64,000 nt of DNA from contig JACKHT010000004.1 in assembly GCA_020638855.1 (NCBI GenBank), forward strand, positions 190,077-254,076. Direction: 5' to 3'. The DNA is from Planctomycetota bacterium. GTDB taxonomy: Bacteria > Planctomycetota > UBA1135 > GCA-002686595. Under the pieces are notes generated by a model. It did no database searches. It was given only the letters and a program-made list of their open reading frames with translations, and was not told where the DNA came from. Positions within the stretch are counted from its first letter, which is position 1; each line of letters opens with the position of its first letter. Shown here in pieces: positions 15,326 to 23,924 of the stretch. The position numbers and the translations under genes were made by a program.

Positions 15326-17080
15326 TTACTGGAACACGAGTTCGACCGCGTTGGTGAAGTTTGAGGTGCCGCTGGCCCAATCGCGGTACCAGCATTGGAA
15401 GTACCAGTGCTGGCCGGCGGTGATGGCGAAGGGGCCGGCTCCGGTAGGGGTATCGGCTAGGTCTAGGGCGAGTTGGCCTCGGCCGCTGGTGGTGGTTTGG
15501 AAGACTTCGCCGGTTCGGTTGTAGAAGCCCACCAGGTTCGAGAGGCAGAGGTTGCCGACCGAGCCCGCTGGTTGGTTCGTCACGCCGCTGCCAGTGCCGT
15601 TGAGGAAGCAGCCGAAGACTTGGGGCGGGAGTTGGCTGGCTTCCAAGGTGATATGGTTCAGGTACAGCTCGTCGCTCCCGAGGGCGCGCAGCACGCCGGG
15701 GGCGCCGGTGGAATTGGGCACGGCGGGATCGCAGTAGGTGATACCGCGGGTGTACTCAAACTCGACCAGGAACACCGCGTCGAAGGGGCCAGGTAGCTCG
15801 ACCTCCATGATCGACCAATGCCCGTCGCTCGACATGGCCAGCTCCGATTCGAAATTGGGCAGCCCAAACACGGGCACCCCGCTGAGCAGCGTCACGCCTT
15901 CCTGCAGGACCAAGTCCTGGTTGTGGAAGATGGCGGTATCGCGCAGGTAGTCGGGGTCATCGGTATCCAACAGCCACAGGACATCGCCCGTGTCGCTGAG
16001 CGGAATCACCCCGCCAAACCCATAGCCCCGGGTGGTCCAAACCCCCGGAAACGCCACCGGAGCGAAGTCACCTTCGTGGGCGAGCACATGGTCCACGCCG
16101 TTGTGGCGCACGAAGAGCCACGTGTCGTCGGCGTAGGGGCTGCGATCCCAGGCCGCGCAGACGAAATCGCCACGGTTGTTGAGTGAAAGCCTGGCCAAAC
16201 TCAACTGCTTGAAGGCTTGGCCCGAGGCCACGGGAAACGTTTCACTCTCGTTGAACAGCAGCGTGTTGTTGCGATAGATGTTCGAATCGGTGGTGACGTC
16301 GCCCGGGGGCGCATCGTCGTCTTCTTCGTACCACAGAAAGTCACCGGCGTCGTTGATCGATTGGAGCCCCTTGACGAACGAAAAGGCTTGGATAGGTGTT
16401 ACGTGGTAGCCCCCGGGAAGTGTTTCCCCCACCATCGCGACTTTGGTCTCGGTGGCGATTTGGCCCTGCGCATCGAGGGTCAAGGTGAGCAAGATGGGCG
16501 TGTCCCCGCTGCCACCCAGTGCCACCGACGCGCCGAGCAGAATCGTGCCGGTGTTGTTCTGCCAAGCCTCTTCGATGCCTGAGTACAGGGTGCCCGCGGG
16601 CAAACCCGGAGCGGAACATGGGGTCACCCCGGTTCGGATCAAGACTTGCCCGTTGCGCACCAAAACCGTCCCCGCCGGAGTCCCGCCTGGGGTATTCACC
16701 AACGGAAAGGTCAGCAGCACGTCCCCTTCGTCGTTGAGGTCGACCACATCCAGGCTCGCCCCGGCGACGGTACCGCTGGGAGCGGCAAAACCGGTCACGG
16801 TGCCTTCTTGCCACACCACGCCTTGCTGGCTCAGCAAGTAGGCGTCGGCCGAAGCAGGGCCATCGCTGTCGAGCGCGATCAACCAATCGCCGCTGCGGTT
16901 CACGTCGACGTTGTCGATGCGCGTGACGAGTACCGAGGTGCCGGGCACCGGATCGCCAGCTCGCAAGAGCTCGGAGAAGGTTTGGGCGGAGGTACCGCCG
17001 ACTAGGCAGCTCGCCAAAACCACCTTCGCTAGGAATCGGACCCCGCGCTGCCGCTGCATGGGACAAAAGGCAACATCCAT
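15326..17080 (-). CDS. Secreted NxxGxxxF/W-repeat protein with a planctomycete-type C-terminal module
   Basis: About 584 aa. A Sec signal peptide lies near the N-terminus (RFLAKVVLASCLVGGTSAQ). The body holds regularly spaced repeats with an N/S-x-x-G-D core: VNRSGDWLIALDSDG, LNDEGDVLLTF, INDAGDFLWYE, LNNRGDFVCAAW and LSDTGDVLWLLD. Such repeats are known from propeller-like proteins of myxobacteria and planctomycetes. The C-terminal 140 residues form a module shared with three other proteins here (CDPAVPNSTGAPG, LCLSNLVGFYN, HWYFQCWYRD, SNFTNAVELVF). Start at ATG 17080; ATG 17059 is also possible and would put the signal right at the N-terminus. Role unknown; likely surface or extracellular. 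Confidence 0.75.
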   Translation of the reverse strand: MDVAFCPMQRQRGVRFLAKVVLASCLVGGTSAQTFSELLRAGDPVPGTSVLVTRIDNVDVNRSGDWLIALDSDGPASADAYLLSQQGVVWQEGTVTGFAAPSGTVAGASLDVVDLNDEGDVLLTFPLVNTPGGTPAGTVLVRNGQVLIRTGVTPCSAPGLPAGTLYSGIEEAWQNNTGTILLGASVALGGSGDTPILLTLTLDAQGQIATETKVAMVGETLPGGYHVTPIQAFSFVKGLQSINDAGDFLWYEEDDDAPPGDVTTDSNIYRNNTLLFNESETFPVASGQAFKQLSLARLSLNNRGDFVCAAWDRSPYADDTWLFVRHNGVDHVLAHEGDFAPVAFPGVWTTRGYGFGGVIPLSDTGDVLWLLDTDDPDYLRDTAIFHNQDLVLQEGVTLLSGVPVFGLPNFESELAMSSDGHWSIMEVELPGPFDAVFLVEFEYTRGITYCDPAVPNSTGAPGVLRALGSDELYLNHITLEASQLPPQVFGCFLNGTGSGVTNQPAGSVGNLCLSNLVGFYNRTGEVFQTTTSGRGQLALDLADTPTGAGPFAITAGQHWYFQCWYRDWASGTSNFTNAVELVFQ

Positions 17081-17306
17081 GCCCTCATTGTAAGGCACAT
17101 CCCAAATCCCTCTAGGCCTGGGCCAGAACGACTCGTACTGGCCAAATCGGCCTCCCCATGGCAGGGATCCGGCCTCCCCAAGTCCGTGATCGAGAACCGC
17201 GAGCGGGTTCTTCCGCATCGAAATCAAAGGTCCGCGCTGGGGGCCTATGCGGATCACGGATGGGTCGCTAGGGTGGCCCAGCGCCAAGTCCGCGCCCCCA
17301 CCAGCT

Positions 17307-18263
17307 ATGAGCGAATCTCGACCTGCCCCCGCCGTTCGCAATTACCTCATAGATGGCCTGGTTTTGGCCGGAGCCGGAGTCGCGCTCTTGAGCTGGTTTG
17401 GACGCTTCCACTGGACCTTCGACCTGCTCAGCCACTTCCGGCTCCAAGAGGCCGTGGTCGTGTGGCTCTTGGCCGTCTTGGCTTGGGTCAGCGAGCGGCG
17501 TTTTGTCGCGGTGCTCGCCACGGGAGTTTTCTTGCTCCAGGCGAACTCGCTGCGGGCCATTTGGAGCCACCCGCTGGTGATTCCGATGGGCCAGCCACGG
17601 CTCAAGTGCGTCTACGCCAACCTGCACAGCGACAACGTCGACTTTGCGGCCATATTGGAGTGGATCGACCAGGAACAGCCCGACGTGATCGCCTTGCTCG
17701 AGTACTCCGCCGCTTGGGATGAGGCCATGCAACCGAAGCTCGCAGCTTGGCCCTACCGCGCGCTCCTGCCACGTGAGGACCATTTCGGCATCGCGCTCTA
17801 CTCGCGCCGGCCGCTGGGGCAGACCGATTGGTTTGTCCCCACGCCCGAAACGCCCCCCACCCTGGTGGCGAATTTCGCTTGGGAAGGGCGCGATGTGTCT
17901 TGGGTCCTCACCCACCCCTACCCGCCGGTTCGCGCCTGGGCCGCGAATATGCGTGACCAGGAATTGGCGGCGGTGGCCGAACTGCCTGCGCTCGACTCGC
18001 CCCACGCCGTGTTGTTGGGCGACTTGAATGCCACGCCCTGGTCCCGCGGTTACCGCTTGCTCTCGCGCGCCAAGCTGCGCGATGCCCGCTTGGGCCACGG
18101 CCTCCTGTCCACCTGGAACGCTGCCTGGCCGCGGGCCCTGCGCATCCCTATCGATACCTTGATGGTGGGACCGAAGTGGATCGTGGCCTCGATCGAAGTC
18201 GGCCCGCAAATCGGCAGCGACCACTTGCCGCTCGTGTTCGAACTGTGTCCCTTGCCCCAATAG
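17307..18263 (+). CDS. Membrane-anchored endonuclease/exonuclease/phosphatase-family protein
   Basis: A 318-aa protein. The N-terminus has three closely spaced hydrophobic helices (about residues 12-85, including LIDGLVLAGAGVALLSWFGR). An EEP hydrolase domain follows from about residue 90. It shows VYANLHSDNVDFAAILEWID, the metal-ligand Glu in DVIALLEYS, the core GDLNATPWS, and the C-terminal catalytic GSDHLPLVFEL. EEP enzymes cut phosphodiester or phosphomonoester bonds; bacterial proteins with this N-terminal membrane unit are uncharacterised hydrolases facing outward. ATG 17307 was chosen over 17247, which would add a low-complexity stretch. It lies 8 bases upstream of the PqqB-like gene. 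Confidence 0.82.
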   Translation: MSESRPAPAVRNYLIDGLVLAGAGVALLSWFGRFHWTFDLLSHFRLQEAVVVWLLAVLAWVSERRFVAVLATGVFLLQANSLRAIWSHPLVIPMGQPRLKCVYANLHSDNVDFAAILEWIDQEQPDVIALLEYSAAWDEAMQPKLAAWPYRALLPREDHFGIALYSRRPLGQTDWFVPTPETPPTLVANFAWEGRDVSWVLTHPYPPVRAWAANMRDQELAAVAELPALDSPHAVLLGDLNATPWSRGYRLLSRAKLRDARLGHGLLSTWNAAWPRALRIPIDTLMVGPKWIVASIEVGPQIGSDHLPLVFELCPLPQ

Positions 18264-18271
18264 GTCGCGCC

Positions 18272-19249
18272 ATGGGCTCCTGGAAGCAAGCACTCGCCGC
18301 ATGCTTGGCTTGGTTCGTGGTGAGTTGCGTTACGCCCCCCGCCGGGCTGCCTGAGGGACCCTACGTGCTGGTCCTGGGCACGGCTCAAGACGGTGGCCTG
18401 CCCCAACTCGGATGCCGCCGAACCTGTTGCGAGACCGCCCGCAAGGACCCGCATAAGAAGCGTTTGGTCACGAGCTTGCTGCTCGTCGATCCACGCAGCG
18501 GCCAGCGCTGGCTATTCGACGCAAGCCCCGATCTGCCCGAGCAGGTGGAGCGGGCGCGGGGCCACGGCGGACCCGGGCCCGATGCTCCGGGACGCCCGGC
18601 GTTGTTCGATGGCATCTTCCTGACCCACGCCCATTTGGGGCATTACACCGGTCTGTTGCAGCTGGGCCGCGAAGCCTACGGCACGCAAACCACGCCCATC
18701 GTCGCCACGCCTTCCATGCTCGAGTTCCTCGAGCGCGAAGGTCCTTGGAACCTGCTCTTCGAAGCAGGCCATGCTAGCGCCGTCCCGCTAGAGCCCGGGG
18801 AGACCATGGCCTTGAGCCCCGACCTTGCGGTCACCGCTTGGTCCGTCCCCCACCGGCACGAATTCAGCGACACGGTTTGCTTTGTGATCCAAGGTCCGGG
18901 CGCAAGCCTTTTGTACCTGCCCGACATCGACAAGCCCGGTATCGATAAATGGGAACGCTGGGATCGATCGCTCGCGGCGGTGCTGGGCCAAGTCGACTAC
19001 GCCCTGATCGACGGCACCTTCTTTGGTCCCGATGAGTTGCCCGGTCGCGACATGTCCGAGGTCCCGCACCCCTTCATCGTCGAGACCCTGCGCGAACTGC
19101 AGCCCTTGGTTCCCGCCGAACGCCGCAAGGTGTGGTTCACGCACCTCAACCATTCGAACCCCGCTGCGGACCCGAAGAGCGACGCGGCCGAGTTTGTGCG
19201 CGCCAGCGGGGCGCATGTGCTAGCGGAAGGCCAAATCCTCGCGCTCTAG
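18272..19249 (+). CDS. PqqB-like metallo-beta-lactamase-fold lipoprotein
   Basis: A 325-aa protein. The N-terminus is a lipoprotein signal (ALAACLAWFVVSC, lipobox VVSC). The mature part begins with the PqqB signature LGTAQDGGLPQLGC plus a second Cys 4 residues on. The metal-binding motif is LTHAHLGHYTGL (T-H-x-H-x-G-H), and later histidines are in SVPHRHEFSDT and THLNHSNP. PqqB-like proteins outside pqq operons are common and act as unknown hydrolases, so a role in PQQ synthesis should not be assumed; no other pqq gene is present. It probably forms an operon with the EEP gene before it, and converges on ybaK with an 8-base gap. Confidence 0.8.
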   Translation: MGSWKQALAACLAWFVVSCVTPPAGLPEGPYVLVLGTAQDGGLPQLGCRRTCCETARKDPHKKRLVTSLLLVDPRSGQRWLFDASPDLPEQVERARGHGGPGPDAPGRPALFDGIFLTHAHLGHYTGLLQLGREAYGTQTTPIVATPSMLEFLEREGPWNLLFEAGHASAVPLEPGETMALSPDLAVTAWSVPHRHEFSDTVCFVIQGPGASLLYLPDIDKPGIDKWERWDRSLAAVLGQVDYALIDGTFFGPDELPGRDMSEVPHPFIVETLRELQPLVPAERRKVWFTHLNHSNPAADPKSDAAEFVRASGAHVLAEGQILAL

Positions 19250-19257
19250 TGGCGCGC

Positions 19258-19737
19258 TCAGCCGCTGCACTCGACCGGCGTGGCCCCTAAGACGTCCACC
19301 AGCACCCGCGGATCGATTTCGACCAGAAACCCGCGTTGCCCGCCGTTGATCAAGATCCGGTCGAGCGCGAGGATGCTGGCCTCCACGAAGACGGGTAGCG
19401 CCCGCTTCGTGCCGAACGGGGACGTGCCGCCCACCAAGTAGCCGGTGTGCTTGTGGGCCTCGGCTTCGCTGCACGGCTCGATGGTCTTGCGATCGATTTC
19501 GCGGGCCAAGGCCTTGGTGGAAACCTTGCGATCGCCATGCATCAGCACCAAGAGCGGCTGTTGCGCCTGATCTTTCATCACCAACGTCTTGACCACCTGG
19601 TGCGCGGGCATCCCCAGCTGCCGGGAGGCTTCGGCGGTGCCCCCCTTCGGCACGTAGTCGTAGGGACGCACTTCGAAGGCCACCCCATGGGTGGTCAGCC
19701 AGCGCGTGCCAGAGGTTGTTTTGTGGGGTTGGACCAT
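19258..19737 (-). CDS. ybaK: YbaK/EbsC-type Cys-tRNA(Pro)/Cys-tRNA(Cys) deacylase
   Basis: A 159-aa trans-editing protein. YbaK hydrolyses Cys-tRNA(Pro) made by mistake by ProRS. The family lysine is in VVKTLVMKD, and the core GYLVGGTSPFGTKRALPVFV is the diagnostic G-x-x-S/T-P-F-G motif that forms the binding pocket. The C-terminus (LINGGQRGFLVEIDP) also matches. Length fits the family (155-160). It is divergently transcribed from the YhaO-like gene with only 59 bases between starts. Confidence 0.93.
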   Translation of the reverse strand: MVQPHKTTSGTRWLTTHGVAFEVRPYDYVPKGGTAEASRQLGMPAHQVVKTLVMKDQAQQPLLVLMHGDRKVSTKALAREIDRKTIEPCSEAEAHKHTGYLVGGTSPFGTKRALPVFVEASILALDRILINGGQRGFLVEIDPRVLVDVLGATPVECSG

Positions 19738-19796
19738 GCCGTCGGGAGTGCGGGCCCAGGATACATTCCGGGCGCGGTCTGGAGTACGATGGGCCC

Positions 19797-21086
19797 ATGG
19801 CCTTCCGCTTCCTGCACATCGGCGATTTGCACCTGGAAACCGCCTTTGGGGGCGCGGAAGCTACCCGGCGCCGTCTGCGCGATGCGACGCGCGAGGCCCT
19901 GCGGCGCGCGGTGGACTGCTGCATCGAGGAGGAGGTGCACGCGTTGTTGATTGCGGGCGACGCGTTCGACGACGAGAAGCTTTCGCTGGGAGCCGCGGAC
20001 TACTTCTTGCAGCAGCTCGATCGCCTGGTCGACCGCGGCATCCACGTGTTCTACGTGACCGGCAACCACGATCCGGGCAACAAAGGCGGGCGGGCGGAGG
20101 AAATGCGCTTCCTCGAAGCCCCCGAACGCGTGGGCCCCGAAGCCGGTCTGTGGATCTTTCGGCGGGGCACCCCGCGTGCGACCACGCTGCTCGACGCCGC
20201 TGGCGAACCCGTGGCCGTGGTGCTCGGCGCGGGCCATTCCAAAGCCAACGTGTCGACCAATCTGGCGAGCAAATTCCAGCGGCCCGAGACCCACTTGCCC
20301 GTGGTGGGTCTGCTGCATACTCAGGTCGAAGCCGCCCAAGTTTCCGACGCCCACGACCGCTACGCGCCCTCGCAGCGCTCGGACTACGAGGCCGCTGGCC
20401 TCGAGTACTGGGCTCTGGGCCACGTGCACCTGCGCCAGCAGGTCTTCGACGACTTGCCGGTTTGGTACTGCGGCAATCTGCAGGGACGCCATCCCAAGGA
20501 AACCGGGCCCAAGGGCGGCCTGTTGGTCGAAGTCCACGCGGGTGAGGCGCCCACGGTGCGCTTCCAACCCTTGGCGCCCGTGGAATGGCATACGCATCCC
20601 GTGAACCAGCTGCAAGCGGTGCTGAGCCGCGACGGCCTCTTGAGCCTCCTGCAAAACGCCTTGCAGGCGCTCGAAACCCAAACGGGGCTCGCGCCGCAGG
20701 ATCTTTGCGTGCGTTTGGTGCCCAGCGGTCCATGCCCGTTTGCCGGCTTGCTGTTGCGCACCGAAGAGCGCAACGCTTTGGCCCTCGAGCTGCAAGAGGC
20801 GGGTGGCTACCTCGAAATCCAAATCAGGGCCGAACAGGTGTTTGCACCGCGTGACCTGAGCGATTTGGAAGCCACCCCCAGCGTGCAACGCGAAGCGTTG
20901 GATTGGATCCGACGCCTGCAGGACGACGACGCAGCCTTGCTGCAGTTGGCCCCCAGCGAGTTGCCCGGAGCCGACTCCAGTGTCGAAGCGACCACCCAAG
21001 CTCGACTTGCGTACCTACGCGACCGGCTGCAAGGACTCGAAGAAGAGCTACTGACGCGTTGCTTCGATCCGGAGGCCTGGGCTTGA
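19797..21086 (+). CDS. YhaO/SbcD-like DNA repair metallophosphoesterase
   Basis: A 429-aa calcineurin-like phosphoesterase and the nuclease half of an Mre11/Rad50-type pair. Metal-binding motifs appear in order: GDLHLE (residues 9-14), GDAFD, GNHDPG (about residue 88), LLHTQVEAAQ and GHVHLRQ. A C-terminal region of about 150 residues follows. The call is YhaO rather than SbcD because the partner gene has the YhaN architecture. ATG 19797 puts the first motif 9 residues in; an upstream in-frame start at 19716 gives no homologous sequence. The stop overlaps the next gene's TTG start. Confidence 0.88.
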   Translation: MAFRFLHIGDLHLETAFGGAEATRRRLRDATREALRRAVDCCIEEEVHALLIAGDAFDDEKLSLGAADYFLQQLDRLVDRGIHVFYVTGNHDPGNKGGRAEEMRFLEAPERVGPEAGLWIFRRGTPRATTLLDAAGEPVAVVLGAGHSKANVSTNLASKFQRPETHLPVVGLLHTQVEAAQVSDAHDRYAPSQRSDYEAAGLEYWALGHVHLRQQVFDDLPVWYCGNLQGRHPKETGPKGGLLVEVHAGEAPTVRFQPLAPVEWHTHPVNQLQAVLSRDGLLSLLQNALQALETQTGLAPQDLCVRLVPSGPCPFAGLLLRTEERNALALELQEAGGYLEIQIRAEQVFAPRDLSDLEATPSVQREALDWIRRLQDDDAALLQLAPSELPGADSSVEATTQARLAYLRDRLQGLEEELLTRCFDPEAWA

Positions 21087-23698
21087 GGTTCCTCGAACTG
21101 CACGTGGTGCGCTATGGCCCGCTGGTCGACCGCTCGTTCGAATTGCAGTCCGGCGTCTTCGTGGTCTTCGGGCCCAACGAAGCGGGCAAGTCCTCGTTCC
21201 ATGCGGCGCTGCAAACCGTCCTGTATGGCTTCGAGCGTCCCTCGCGCAGCGATCATCCGTTGGCGCAATTCGCCGACAACGACGCGGATTTGGAATTGCG
21301 CGCTGTCGTCCAGCTGGACGATGATCGCCGCTGGGACGTGCATCGCACGTTGATGAGCTACGGCAAGGTCGAAATCCAGGCGGCCGATGGCCAAGTGGTG
21401 TTGTCCAGCAACCGCAACGACCCCTTACCCGCCATCCAGTCGATCCCCAAGCAGTTGTTCGAAGCGGTCTATTCGCTGACCGCGAACGACACCCACATGC
21501 AGACCGACGGGGTGCGCGATCACATCCAAGAGCTCCTGCTGGGCGAAACCGGATTGCGTGGGGCCCGCCCCCTGGGGCAGGTTCGGCGTCAGCTACAGGA
21601 CGACATGCAGGCCCTGTGGCGGCCCGACAACGTGGGCAAGCCCCTGGCCAAGCGCCTTCGCAACGAATTGCGCGACGCCACTAGCGCCCAACGCTTGGCC
21701 AAACAAGCCGATCGCGAGCTACTCGAAGCCCATGCCGAACAGGCCCGATTGCAGCCCGAGCAATCACGCCTCAAACAGCGCAAGAAGGAACTGCGTCGGC
21801 AGCTCGACCGCATGCAGTACGCGGGCGAATGGCGCGAGTTCCGGGTGCGCCACGACGCGATCGTTGCCGTCGAAACGCGCCTAGCCGAACTGCCCGAAGC
21901 AGTTCGCCAGGGTGGGGTCGAAGACCCTGGGCCCCTGGCGGCGCGGCTCGAACGACTGACCGAAAACCTCGTGCCGCTACGCTCGCGTGTCGCCGCCGAG
22001 CCCCTCGCAGCAACCGAACAACAGCTGCGCTGGGAGCAAAACGCCGATTGCGTCACCGCGCTACTCGCAGGGCTCCCCGAGCGCCGCGACCTGCTCAAGG
22101 ATTGGCAGCATCGCGAGCAGCTTTTGGTGGATTCCAAGGAACAGTTTGCCGCCGCCCTACGCGGCTTGGGTTTGGATGCGAGCAAGGCGCGCGCCCTGCC
22201 CAAACTACCGGTCGCGCAGTTGCTGTTGGATGCGGGTCAGTGGGAGGCCGACCTGGAAATTCATCGCCAACGCAGCGCCCAACGCAAGCCCTCGCCTTGG
22301 TGGATCCTTTGGGCGTTGTTGGGCGCGGGATGCGCCGTGGCCATGTGGGGCGTTCCGGCCTACGCCGCCTTCGCCTTGGCTGGGTGCTTGCTGTGCTTCG
22401 GACTCGCATTGGCCACGTTCCTACGCCCCACCCGGCCCGCTACCGACGAGCCGGAGCCCGCCTTGCCCCAGGTATCGGCCACAGCGTTGGCGGAGTTGGG
22501 CCTAGCTGCCGGGCAAGTGCGCTCGCCGGGTGCACTGACCCAGTTGGCCAACGAGCTGCGCAGGACCCAGGATGCTTGGCGACGCGCCCGCGAAGTGGCC
22601 CAGGACCTGGACCTGATCCGTGGGCGCATCGAGCAACTGGAACATGCCTGGGCCCCCAAGGTCCAAGCGCTCGGTTTGGAGGGTTCGGTGGACCAATGGT
22701 CGCCCACGCTGGCGTCTAGCTGGGCCGCCACCCAAGCGGCAGTCGCCGCGGCCCAGGCGGATGCGCGCGAGCGGCAGGAAGCCCAATCGAACCTTGCCAA
22801 GTGGGAAGCCGAGTACCGCGATTGCCAGGAGCGCGCGGAGCGAACGCGCCTGATCCTTCGCACGGCTTTTCCCGACCGTTTGGACCTGCAAGAAGGCTTC
22901 CGCGCCTGGCAGGAGCACACCCGGCGCAAGCTGGGTTGCGAGCAGGATCTGGAGCGACTTCGCGGCCACGTCCTGTACCGCCCCGAACTCGAAACGAGCG
23001 AGACACCGCACGCCGAGCAAGAGCCCGGCGACCCCGCCTCGATCGAAGAACTCTCCGCCCAACTCGAAGAAACCGACCAGGAGCTCCAAACGCTGCATAC
23101 GCGCTTGGGAGCCTTGGGCGAAAGGCTGGCCAACGACACGACGGCACACCTAGCCCGCGCGACCGAAGTGGTTCAAGAGCGCAAGCAGCAGTTGCAGGAG
23201 ACGCTCGAGGAGCGCGACCGGCTGGCACTGCTTGCGAGCGTGCTCGACCGCGCCGAAGCCGACTATCGCAAGGCGCACCAACCCGATGTGCTGCTGCGTT
23301 CCGGCGAGTACCTCCGGCGCATCACCGACGGTCGCTACACCGCGCTGCGCTATCCCGAGGCGGGCTTCGACGAGAGCAAGGACGTTCCGTTGCAGGTGCT
23401 CAGCACCGCCCAGGGTTGGCGCACCGTGGCCAAGCCCCTATCGCGGGGAACCCAGGAGCAGATCTATTTGGCCTTGCGCTTGGGCACCTTGGATTACCTC
23501 GACTCGGGCCGCGAACGCTTGCCGTTGGTTCTCGACGAGGCCCTGGTGCACTGGGATCACCGGCGTCGGCTGGCTTTGTACGGGGTGCTGCGCGAATTGT
23601 GCCAGCACCGGCAAGTGATCCTGTTCACCTGCCACGAGTCCTTCGCGGAAGAGGTCCAAGCGGCCATGGACGCACGCTTGATTTCCTTGGTGGAGTGA
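21083..23698 (+). CDS. YhaN-like SMC/Rad50-type ATPase with two central transmembrane helices (TTG start)
   Basis: An 871-aa ATPase partner of the nuclease before it. Walker A is GPNEAGKSSFHAALQT near residue 35. The ABC signature is SRGTQEQIYLALRLG (about residue 790) and Walker B is LPLVLDEALVHWD (about 815). The arms are long coiled coils. No CxxC zinc hook is present; instead the apex holds two hydrophobic helices (PWWILWALLGAGCAVAMWG and a following FALAGCLLCFGLALATF, about residues 405-450), as in Bacillus YhaN. TTG 21083 was chosen because GGAGG sits 7 bases upstream and the codon overlaps the previous stop as TTGA. Confidence 0.87.
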   Translation: MRFLELHVVRYGPLVDRSFELQSGVFVVFGPNEAGKSSFHAALQTVLYGFERPSRSDHPLAQFADNDADLELRAVVQLDDDRRWDVHRTLMSYGKVEIQAADGQVVLSSNRNDPLPAIQSIPKQLFEAVYSLTANDTHMQTDGVRDHIQELLLGETGLRGARPLGQVRRQLQDDMQALWRPDNVGKPLAKRLRNELRDATSAQRLAKQADRELLEAHAEQARLQPEQSRLKQRKKELRRQLDRMQYAGEWREFRVRHDAIVAVETRLAELPEAVRQGGVEDPGPLAARLERLTENLVPLRSRVAAEPLAATEQQLRWEQNADCVTALLAGLPERRDLLKDWQHREQLLVDSKEQFAAALRGLGLDASKARALPKLPVAQLLLDAGQWEADLEIHRQRSAQRKPSPWWILWALLGAGCAVAMWGVPAYAAFALAGCLLCFGLALATFLRPTRPATDEPEPALPQVSATALAELGLAAGQVRSPGALTQLANELRRTQDAWRRAREVAQDLDLIRGRIEQLEHAWAPKVQALGLEGSVDQWSPTLASSWAATQAAVAAAQADARERQEAQSNLAKWEAEYRDCQERAERTRLILRTAFPDRLDLQEGFRAWQEHTRRKLGCEQDLERLRGHVLYRPELETSETPHAEQEPGDPASIEELSAQLEETDQELQTLHTRLGALGERLANDTTAHLARATEVVQERKQQLQETLEERDRLALLASVLDRAEADYRKAHQPDVLLRSGEYLRRITDGRYTALRYPEAGFDESKDVPLQVLSTAQGWRTVAKPLSRGTQEQIYLALRLGTLDYLDSGRERLPLVLDEALVHWDHRRRLALYGVLRELCQHRQVILFTCHESFAEEVQAAMDARLISLVE

Positions 23699-23924
23699 TG
23701 GACGTTGGGGGTCAGCCGCCCACGCGAATGGCCCATCGCAACCCATTTTGGGTCGGGTTCGCCCAATCCAAGCCAATACCAGCGCGAGCAGGGCGTAAGG
23801 GGATGCGACCCGCCCCGACGGGCTTTCCTGCCGTACCGATCCAGCGTCGGTATCGATAGGAGAGAACAACGTAGTCGAGACTGCAGGGGCATTTTCCAGC
23901 CTGGCATCCTATTCTGAAGCCACC

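Noticed and set aside
18272..19249. PQQ biosynthesis gene pqqB
   Set aside because: No pqqA, C, D or E nearby, and a lipoprotein signal is not expected of true PqqB.
22300..22440. Zinc hook in the YhaN-like ATPase
   Set aside because: No CxxC occurs at the coiled-coil apex; the region is two hydrophobic helices.
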